From a virus, in the IMG/VR virus record IMGVR_UViG_3300020455_000089, positions 1 to 24,300 of that record: DNA of 24,300 nt. One strand, given 5' to 3'. Positions 9,153-21,100 of this stretch are shown here, one piece after another. A program made the position numbers and the translations under genes. Under the pieces are notes generated by a model. It was not told where the DNA came from. It was given only the letters and a program-made list of their open reading frames with translations, and searched no databases. Within the stretch, counting starts at the first letter, position 1. Each line of letters opens with the position of its first letter.

Positions 9153-12100
9153 TTAAGTTGAATCTTTTAAAGCACCTGTTTCTCTAAGTCCAGAACCTCT
9201 TCTTTGAACTCTAGGGAAGGTTGTCAATCCCGAATTAACTGTCTTACCAGAAACAGTTAATGTAAGTGGATTTGTTGATGATCTAGAACCACCAGTTAAC
9301 TTACCCCAAGAAAATCTACCACAAATAGTATTCTCTGTAGCAATACCCACAATTGAGGTATCTGTTGTTACTCCTGCAACAAATTCACCAAAATTACCAC
9401 TTGAACTTAAAGAACTAATAATGTAAATATTATCAAAGAATGTTGTTCCAACGCCTACAGGTGCACCTGATGATATTATAGTAGATGTTGCTCCAGAACC
9501 AACGGAAGTGTCAAATACACAAACAGGATCTCCATTTGCTAATCCAGTAAATGATCCAGATTCTTTATCAAGGAAGAATTTAATAGTTGAACTATTAAGA
9601 ACTGTTATTCCTGTTATAATACCAGAGAATCCAGTAGCAGCAGTAAATTCACTAATTTCTTCAGATGGTGTTACTGGAACTGGTGCAATAACTTGTGGTG
9701 GATTTAATTCACTATATCCTCTTCCAGGATTTGTAACATCAACTGATGATATAGAACCATTAGTAATATTTGCAGTTCCAAGGGCAATAGGATCAATACC
9801 AGTACCTGATAGACCAGTTGTTGGTATTCCAATTGAAACAGAAGTTGTTGCTCCAATATAACCTGAACCACCATCAAGAACTGAAATAGAGCTAACAGTA
9901 CCAGCAGCAGACACAACAGCAGTCAGAGAAGCAGATTGTCTAGTAATCGAATCATCAATCACTAAAGTGCTTACTGATGTAGGACTATCATAAAAGAAAT
10001 TATCTATAGTATCAAGATAAACTGTAGTATCTGAAGATGATACATCTTTAATTACTCTTGCTTCTGGAAATACTAGTGGTTCAATTAAAGGTCTAATTTT
10101 ACGAATTAATTGTCCATTTATAAATTTATCAGCTTTTTGTTTAATCCATCTAACTGGTCTAAAGTTTAAATCATCAATACCTTGACTGTAATATAATTCA
10201 GTTTCAAGAACATCTGCAGTTGTTATTCCAGATACTGTCCTTACATTTTGATCTTCACCTTTTATAGTAGAACTCTTCAATATTTGAAGTTCATCACCAC
10301 TCTTTATAGATTCATCAACATCCACAAAAGTAACATCTACACCATTTGTTCCTTTATAGAAGAAAATTGCTATACCATCACCAACATCTGGTGCTTCAGT
10401 AAATTGGAAAGAAGTTCCCCCATCGAAAATATAAGATTCTCCTGGAGTTTGTAAAACACCATTTACGAATATTAACAATAATGATTGCATCTCAATTGTA
10501 GATCCAGACTTAGATTCAAAGGATACTAATTCACCATTAAAGTTTAATGGGAATACTACTCTACTTCCATCCTGAAGATATGAAATATCATCAATATAAT
10601 CAAATTCACCAACATTCCAAGAACAGAAAGTATCTGTAAATACTTCATTTACTGTAAATTCAATATCTGATAATGGTGAAGATAAAGATTTATCAGTAAC
10701 TAATCCAACAGGTTTAAATATATCACCTTTTCTAAATCCATATCCACTTCTAGCAACATCAAAAGATTTTACTTCAAATAAAGTAGATCCAATACCAGTT
10801 GTATTACTACCTCCAACCTCAATAGTTAATAATAATCCAGTTCCAGTATCTGTTGTAGCACCTAAACCTAATCTTGAAACTCCAGTTACTGGTAGATTCT
10901 CATATGATGGAGATGGTGGTATTATAACTGGATTAATATATCCCGTTCCACCAGAAACCACAGAGAATATTAGAGTTCCACCAATACCAACAGTTGCCGT
11001 TATATTTGCACCAGTTCCCTCTCCACCACCAGTTCCAACACCAACTTTAAAATAATTATCAGTTGCTTCAAGAATATTTAAATCTGTATTGTAAGCTGGA
11101 TCTGTTGAACGTGGATATGTATGATCAGTTTCATGTGCATCTTTATCACAAGTATATACTAAAGAATCTGTTGCTATACTAATTGTATTGGAAGATCTTT
11201 TAACACCATTAGGAGAAGCAGTTACAAATGTATGAATACCTGTATTTGATGATGGAATGGTCTCAAGTACATTAATTTCAAATTGATCACCTCCAGTTAC
11301 ATTAGATATTGGTAACCATTTACCACCGACAGGATCTGTTGTTCTAGGATATGTGTGATTACTGGCATGAACATCTTTTGCACATGTAAATGTAAGAGAA
11401 TTATTATCAAATCTTACTAATTGACCATTTGCCAATGCAGGTGAAGGTGTTGAATTAAGTTTCACAGTCATAATACCAACATTTGGATCATATGCAGTTC
11501 CTGTAGTTGCTGTATATGAATCTGATGTAATAAGACCGTGATTATCCTTTATAAAGGTTACAATACCAGTTGATGATGTATAAGGAGCATTAATAGGTGT
11601 AAATGTACCATTTACACCAATTCCACCATTTTTAACAGTTATGGAATTAGTGCTAGAACTTTTAAATCTATGATTATATGCTTCATCAATTACATTAATT
11701 TGAATAACACCATTTCCTGCTGTGCTTTGTTCGGGACGATATCCAGAACCATGGAAATCTCTCGTACCAATACCAACATCAATTATAGTTCCATTAGAAT
11801 TAGTAATTGCTGTAACAGCAGCACCAGCTAAAGGTGCAAATCCTAATCCACCAGTATATCCAATTGAGATAATTTGTCCAGATCTAGGTAATTGATTTTG
11901 ATTAATATCAGATTCACTTATTATCTGAGTTCCATCTGCAGAAGAAATTCCACTGAATACAAAACTTGTTATTCCAGCAGACTCACTAAAATCATAATTG
12001 TTTAATGGGTTCATTTCTGTTGTTGGTCTTTGAAATATACCATTAATTGTTAGGAAACTACTACCAGTTGTAAGACCAGTTGTATTTACCCCAGATATCG

Positions 12101-15100
12101 AAGTTCTGAATGTTTGTGCTATACCTGTAAATTCATGTGATACATCATCAAAGATAGTATTGGAAGAATAATCTTGTCTGAAAAATGCTCTACCACTAAA
12201 ACTTGCTCTAGAAGGATCACGATTAGATTCATCCTTTTCATCAAGATTAGTTCCTCTAGGTGGATTGGTAAAGAAAATGCTATCACCAACTATATTATAT
12301 CCACCCTTATATAATCTAACAGTAGAACTATCAGAATGAGTGGTTGATGCAGATCCAACAGATGCTCTTGTAACATCTATTAAATTTAAAGATCCAGTAT
12401 TGGATATTGGACCAACGTTAGTAGTTCCAAGTCCAACATTATTAACTATTACAAATTCATTATCAACTCTTAGAACATCGTTAATTATAACTGATGTAAT
12501 TCCAGATAAAGATATTATAGAAGTTGATATGGAAACTGAACCATTAACATTTCCTGATAGTGTAGTTGTTATTGGAGTATATGATATTGGAGACTGAATT
12601 ATATTATCAAGTGTAATTAATGCTTTTTCATTTTTCTTAAACATCTCTAATTGATGTCTATTTCCAGATCCTGCAGTGTTAAATGTAACTGGTGCTCCAC
12701 CCCTAGTTAATGATAATTTAAATATATCTGACCTAGTTGTTCCCTCTGATAAAGAAACATAAACCTCAGATGGCAAAGGATTTGCATTAGACATTACTAA
12801 AGATGAACCAGTAATACCTTCTAAGGATGAACCAGGTGTATATATCAATCTTTCATTTTTATTAAAGAAATTATTTTTGATTGTAAATTCTCCTGTTGAT
12901 AAATTCAATTCTGATGATGGATTGAAGAAATTAGCAAATATATAATTATTATTATTTCTTAATCTAAAGGAACCTACATCTGATCTATCACTATTAAAAG
13001 AATCAAACTGTAAAAGAGATAATGATTCTATTGCTGTACCATAAACTAGATTAGGTGCTATATTGATTAAATCTAATTCAGTATTAAGCACTTCATTATA
13101 TGTTTGTATTTGTAAATCATCACCTCCTATAAAACTAGAATCTGGATGGAATTTTAAATTAAAATTAGATCCATTAAGTTCTGCAGAAAAAGTTCCAATT
13201 CCAGCATCTGTTCCAATCGATAAGAATGGATATTGTGTGATAAAAGTATCACCTCCATCATGTGCCATTAAAACTTGATGAAGAGCACTAGTATTTCCTA
13301 TTGAAACTTTAACAATACTTTTAACTGTAGTATCCTTAGATGAATTAAATTCACATATAGTTGAAGTAGATCCTATATTTACAAATTTAGATTCTAATCT
13401 AGCAGAATTTTCAGATCCAGCAGATTGACCATCTATATTAAATCGATATGTTCCAATACCAGATGCAGTTGTTCCAAAACCAACAATTTTAGATCTAATA
13501 GAAACTTGATTTGTCCCATCATTTTCATATTTTAATGATAACACTCCAGAATCAATTTCTGAGGTAAATGTTCCTATCGAATTTCCTGTATTAGTTTCTA
13601 ATGAATAGTTTGATATGTAAGAATTAGATCCATCATGTGTCACATAAAGTTCCACTATATTGTTTTCATTTGTAGTTTGATCAAAAACATCAACAGTTGC
13701 AAAATAAGATTCTAAATTATTAATATTAGAAGATATTATAGTTGAAGTAGTAGATGCAGATACATTACTATTTTTTCCCGTTAAATCAATAAATCCAAAA
13801 CTAGTCGTTCCAATACCAGTTCCAGATATAAATCGATTCTCAAAAACTTTAATATCTAAATCAGTATTAAAAATATCAACTGGGTTAAATTGTAAAGTAT
13901 AATTATCATTTATATCTTTACCTCCAATAATATCTACCAATTTATTCTCATCATTAATAGAACTTTTTTCAATTGTATAAATGTTTTTATTAATAAAATC
14001 GACAGACGTTATTAATTCTGTAACTTGAAGTGTATTAGTAGTTTGTGCTATTCCAGTATTAGGAACTCTAGATTGAACTAAAAATCTATTAAAACGATTT
14101 GTAATTAATAATTTACCATCTGCCTTTGCATTATTAGTAGAATCTGAAAATAAGGTACTAATATCATCTATTTTTACAGCATTATTTGTATTACATTCAA
14201 AATAATTAGTAAGTTTTTTATTTTGGAAGTTTATAAATTTAGATCTTCTAGGATTTAATAAAATATCAGAATCTCTTACTAAATCAAAATTATCTATTGC
14301 ATCAACTCTATTTTCAGATGACAAATCTCTTATAATTGTTGATGAATCAACAGAAATTGTTTTACCAACTCCAACTGATGAAGATATACCAACATCAGCA
14401 AAATTCTTAAGACCAGTTGTATGTAATAGTTTATTTACTGGACTTACTAATGTTTGATAATCAATTGGACTTTGAATGGTATATGATAAATTTTGATAAT
14501 AATCATTATCGGGCATTACTTGAAAATCTTCATTTAATTTTCCAATATTATCAGACCAACCTTTATCTTTTTTAGATGAAAAATCTACTATAAAATCACC
14601 TTTATTCTCAAGCAAACTATTAATTGTAGCTATTGAACTAGAAAATTGTCCTTTTATTTTATCTCCAACTTTTAGATCAAATTTTCCTACCACTTTTATA
14701 TAATTATTTGATATCCTATCTAAAATAAGACTCTTATCTTCAAATAACCCATCTTCTCTAGAAACCAAAATCGATTCACCAACACTGAATGGAGATAAAT
14801 CAGTAGTAACATTAAATTTAGGATAATTATTAAAATTAATAACAGAACCATAATTTTGAATAGTTTTAGCAAATCCAGGATTTGATGCTAATCCATTTAA
14901 ATTAATTTCCATTATAAATGGATTTGGATTAGTTCCTCCAATAATTCTAGTTACTGGATAAAAATTATATTGATTGTTTGCAGAATTAAATGTATCTCCA
15001 TATTCATTTTCAACATTTTCAACATATACACTATCTCCAACGACAAACGGTGCCTCAGAAAATCCTAAAATAGGAGTTGCTAAAGTAAATGTCACTAATC

Positions 15101-18100
15101 CAGTGGTTTCATTAGTGACAATCGTACCGCCAACTGCAACGGTGGTTATTTGAACCCCATTTGTATTATCTTCAGCAAATATTATACACTCTCCTATACC
15201 ATGTGGAGTTGATATAATTTCAACTTTATTAATTGATTGAGTTGCTTGACTTAAAATAGCTTCTAATGATCCACTTTTTATTGCTTTTTTAGTTTCATTA
15301 TCTACAATAGTTAAATTAGGTGCAGTTATATAATTTTCTCCACCACTAGAAACTTCTACATGTATAATTTTATTTGAATTTTTTGTAGTTATTACAGGAG
15401 ATATATCAGCTATTGGTCTTAAAGTTTTATCTGAAGGATATTCAAAACCAACATTAATTATTTCAGTGTTTTCAATTCTATTACTAGTGCTTGAATCGGG
15501 TATAATTTTAGCATTTACTCCTGTAGTAGTAGCAACACTTACAAATTTTGGTAATGCTTTATACCCATCTCCACCAAAGGTTAAATTAATATTATTAATA
15601 GATCCCTTTTCATTTTTTGAAGTAGTTGAATATTTTAAAATATCTGTATTATCAGTATCATATACTAAATTTTCTGGTTTTTCAGATAATCTAATATCAA
15701 TTGTAGTTGTCCCAACTCCTACAATTGAATAATCACGATTATATTTACTATTTTCATAAGATATTTTACAATTATTAACAACATCTATATCTGACAATAA
15801 AGACGTACTTATAGAACCTGATCTTTCAATATTATAAAATAAATTTTCTGGAATATTAGAAGAATAATTTATTGTTAAAGATGCTGTGGGTGTAACTCCT
15901 ATTACACCAGAAGTGATGATATTAATATTTGTTGATCCTGCAGAAACAAAAGAATTATTGAAATCTTTATCTTCATATATTTTAAATTCTAAATCAGTTA
16001 ATGAAGAATCCGACAAATCAAAAACTAAATCATTGTTTCTTATAACAGAAATTGGAGGATTAATTAACGATAATGTATGTGTTGCACCAATTGATACTAA
16101 ATTTACAACTTTTGGTGGAATTATATTTGAATCATATAATGTTTCTGTTAATTTTATTTCATTATCAGAAACTCTATAAACAAAATAATCTCCAGTTTCT
16201 AATCCACTAGATACCTCTACGGCATCATAATAAACCTTATCTCTTGTTTTAAATCCATGAGAATCTAAAGTTATTATATTTGTAGATGTATTAATTCCAC
16301 TAGAACTAAAACCTATTTCATTTATTAATAAACTATCAATTGAAGAATTATACTTAACTCTAACAGAAACAGAAGTTCCAATACCAACTGATTGATTTGG
16401 ATCTACATTTAAACTAATAATATCTCCCGTAGATAAATTATGAGAAGTTGTTAGAGTAACTTTTGAATTTATTCTTTCCAAATTTCCATTTACCTTATCA
16501 AAATTAGATTCAAAAACATATTCAAATGAATTATCTCCATTACTTCTAAAGAATAATCCATTACTTGTAGTTAAACCTACTTGAGTTACAATTCCAATAT
16601 AATTTTCAGATTTATTAATAGCAAATAAATCTATTTCAGTATCCGATCCATATGGTATAGTAAACGCTTGAGATGCTGAACCGTCTCTAGATACTTCTAA
16701 AGATAATCCACCACCTGGAGGTTCTTTAAAGGTAATTTTTTGACCAGTTTTAAATGGATGATTTGGTAAATATATACTCTGTGCTGGAACAGACACTGAT
16801 TCTGTAATATCTCCTACAGATACATCTATCAACGCAAATGTGCCAGATGTAGTTGCTATACCTACAGATTGTCTAGGATTAAAATAAACAATATCATCTA
16901 TTCTAGAGTCAAAATCTTTACTTTTGAAATTTATATCAAAGAAACTAGGAATTAGATTTACTTTCGATGATAAAGTATGTGCTGTTCCAGTTACACCTCT
17001 TTTAACTCTTAAAATATTTCTATCATCAAATTTATTAAGAACTAATAATTTTTCAGTTCCAATACCTATACTACTTCCAACAGAAATAACATTTGTTTTA
17101 TATACAAAAATATCCTGAACTATACCTACAGTAGTATTTGTAGGAACTTCTTTATATAAAACAGTAGTTTCAGTTGAAATGCCTGATATTACTTGATTTC
17201 CAGATAAAGGAATCCCAATTACAGAAGAAATGTCTGTTGTTAATCCAGATACTTCTAAATTATTCCCAATTGATAGTTCATGACTACCTAGAACAAAAAC
17301 TGAAATTGTATCTTTATTTTTTCTAATAAAAGTTACGTTATTTAAAGATTCATAAGAAGTATCAATCTTAGATATTGTTTTACCATCTAACTCAGATACG
17401 AAAGCACTTACACCACCTCCTTCAGTTCCACTATTATCAAAAGTTACAGTATCTCCAATTTTATAATTATCTCCAGATTTAACAATATTCAAAGACTCTA
17501 CTTTACCTTGAGAAACTGAAGTAACTTTTGTTGATTGGGATAATATTTTATCTGATTCAATAATAAAATCATTACCCGCAAAATTATCTGATAATTTATA
17601 AGGAAAAGTATTTCTAACTAAATTTGAATTATTAAAATCAAATGATTGTGATAATACTCTACCAACATCTAAAGTTTCTGGTGTTGACCTATAACTATTT
17701 CCAATAAAATATGGAAACTTTGGTTTTTGAGTTGTTATATCTATTGCTACAAAATAAGCATAAACACCATCTGGATATTGTGGTGTTTTACAAAATCTAC
17801 CATTATGTTCATCTAAATCTGTAGATGATGATTGAGAATATATAAAATCATCTGCAAAAAATCCCTTTTCATAAGGTAAATTTGTTCTATTTTCGATTAT
17901 AGAATTTACAGAATTTTCTTGTAATATATATCCAGTTTCCAATATTTTTATAGAGGAATCAGAATCCAATGGATCAGAATATCCAAATGGTCCGTAAATT
18001 GGATTACCGTCATATGCCCATCCAATTATTGGTGAGTGACTACCACTTTCTTGTCCAAATTCATCTTCTCCAATTTGAGTAGAATATCCAACAACAGAAT

Positions 18101-21100
18101 ACTTTAATCCATTATTAGAAGAAATTAATCTTTTATCAGTATATTTTATACTAGGTATACTTACATTATTTTTAACAGAAGATTGAATATTATTTAAAGA
18201 TAATTTATTAACTGAAATATTAAATACTGCATTTTTTCCTCTTGGAATTACATCTATTCGTGTTTTATCAAATGTATATCCAGATCCACTATTTAAAATA
18301 ATAACATCAATAATTTTTAAGTATGTTGCTGATTTTTCATCCCTGTCAATAACTGCTCTTAATTTAGCACCAAATCCATTTCCTACAACTTTTAAATCGG
18401 GAGAAGAGTAGTATTCATCGCCTCCATCCTGAATATTAATATTGGTTAATTGTCCATTATCAATTATAGCACTTAAAGCAGGAGTTATATTTTTCTCAGA
18501 TCTTGGTCCTCCATTTTTTACAATAATATCAGGAGTATTTTCATAATTAATAATATCTTTATTTCCATATCCAGATCCTTTTTCATATAAAGATACATCT
18601 ATTATTTCTCCTTTAACAACTGGAGTTAATACTACCTTTTCTGTTGTAGGAACAGTAGTTATAACATCAATACTTATTTTTATATTAGGATATTTAAATA
18701 ATTGATATCCTGTACCTTTAGATTTAAAATTAACATATTTTTTACTAATAAAATTAGTATCATCAAACATTGTAGTAATACCAACATCAGATAATCTAAA
18801 GTTATTATCATCAATTTTAATAACTTTATATTGATTTGAAGTACTTAAACCAGATATTAATTGTGGTGCTGTAGATCCTAATCCTACACTTGGTTCATAT
18901 ACAACTATTTCACCGTCAGAAAATCCATGATTGTTAAATGTAACTATTGATTTTTCTGTAGATATTCCAGTATTTGAATTAGCAAAAACATTTCTAAAGA
19001 TATATGGTTTACCTGATTGTACAACTCTAATACTAAATATAACATTTTTAGAATCTCTCAACTTAAATTTATGAATTCCATCTTTTGCTATTTCAGTAAA
19101 TCCTATAGTATTAATTCCACTCTTATAATCACTTTCTTTTTCAAAAAGAAATACTGTTGAACTTGTACCGACAGTACCAATAACTTTAGGCCAATATGGT
19201 TGACCATCTATCAAAGTTTTTCCTGAAAGATTACTACCATGAAAAGTTCCAATTCCTAATGGAGAATTTTTATTACTGTCATAAATTAAAACTTGACCAT
19301 CTTTTAAATTATGAGGTTTTGTAAATGTTAATGTTTCTGCATTAGTATCAATTCCTCCACCAAAAGCGGTTGTTACACCACTAAATTCTAAAGTTCGGTT
19401 TCTTCTTGAAAAAATTGGTAATAGTACTGCCTCTCCACTATTCCCCCCAGTCATCCTTATAGATTCTACACTTTCTATATCAAAATTTTGTGGATCGACT
19501 AATATTTCTTCAATATCACCTTTTATAATAGGACTTGCAAGTGCATTCACTACTTGTGTTGATCCAAAAGAAACTATATCAATTGAAGGTGGATTGATAA
19601 TATCATACCCAGTACCAGATCCAACACATGAAAAATTACTTATTGAACCATAAAAAATACTATCACTTGATCTGCCATTTTCAATTTCAACACCATCTTT
19701 CAATATTCCCACTGGTCCAGGAATTGTTTTTATATTTTTACCTAATTTTTGATTAACATTTATAGGGAATTTTTTTAATATTTTTTGTGAAGTAATTTTT
19801 TTATTATAATGATCAAATAAAACAAAAGAATGGGAAGTAGTTGTATCTTTTGGAACTCCAAATTCTACAAATGAATCAGATTCTATAAATGCGGGTGATT
19901 GATATAATTTTATAGAATTTTTATTTTGATCAACTTTAATAAAATAAGGTGCTGATTCTAATCCATCTAAAGGATTACCTTCAGGAACGTAAAATATTTT
20001 ATCTCCTGTTACGAATGGAACATCATCAGTAAATGATATTTTTGAATATTTTTGAGTTACATTGTTAAAATCTTGAATTGTATCATTTTCTATTACTGAA
20101 GAAATGGTAGATTTAGAAATATCCTTATCAATTATATAAGATGGTAAAGAACCACTCGCAACGTATAAACTTTCATCAGACTCATTATATACGTTTTGAA
20201 TATCTGAAGTTAATGGAGAATTAAATGATTCTTCCCCATCTTCTTTTTTTCCAAATTCAATATTATCAAATTTACTAGATGCTGTTTTAAGAATCCTTCT
20301 AATGGCATAGTTGCTGGAAATTCCCACGTTAACTGTAGGACTAAAAGTAATCTGATCCAGTCCAAAATTTAAATTTTTTGTTATACCTAATATCTTTAAA
20401 TCTGTAGCAATAATTTTACCTGGAGAAAAGGGATCACTAGTTTTTTCTATAAATTGAATAAAATCTCCTTTATTTAAACTCGATTTATCAACAGTAGAAT
20501 CCAATAACCATAAATTATCTTGAATTATTGATTTTGAAGAAATATTATAAGTACTAGAAGTATTATAAATCCATGAATTTGCAAATATTTCTTTCTTAGA
20601 AGCATTTATATTTGGATTTTGAATTATCTCACCTATACTCCTAACTTTAATTGTTTCTCCTTTTAATGCTAATCTATTATCTGTAGTTGAAGGTACAAAT
20701 TCCTTTAAAACTCCAGTTATACGCATCTGAACTTTTTTAGTTAAATCACCGTCTTCAAAACCAAAAATATTATCATCTACAATAACATCAGAACCTAAAT
20801 CTATAGGTGTATTAATACCAGAACAATTTAAAAATTGATTTACAGTTTTATCAGTATATGTAATACTTGTATTAAGACCAGCAATAACTGTACCTGTTGC
20901 ACCAAAACCAATAGTAGAATCAACTGTTATAACCGATGATTCCTTACTTACAGGATTAATTACTTTGGTTTTACCCGTTACATCAAATGTTCCAGTTATA
21001 AATTCTTCATCATTATACCCAACAAATATATCCAAAATAAAATATTCTTTTGAATTATATGCTCCACTTATTCCAGTTAATGGTTCAACTTCAGATATTG

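Noticed and set aside
9508-9861. Plus-strand frame of 117 residues
   Set aside because: It is fully antisense to the conserved C-terminal region of the giant gene, whose GxGY and QRRGSGLRETGALK motifs show the minus frame is the real one.
9704-9916. Minus-strand frame of 70 residues, rich in Leu and Gln
   Set aside because: It is out of frame inside the giant gene, and its Leu/Gln content is what a shifted reading of repeated glycine- and valine-coding codons gives.
18235-18735. CRISPR array or DNA direct repeats
   Set aside because: The repetition is at protein level only; the DNA copies are diverged and have no constant repeat or unique spacer structure.
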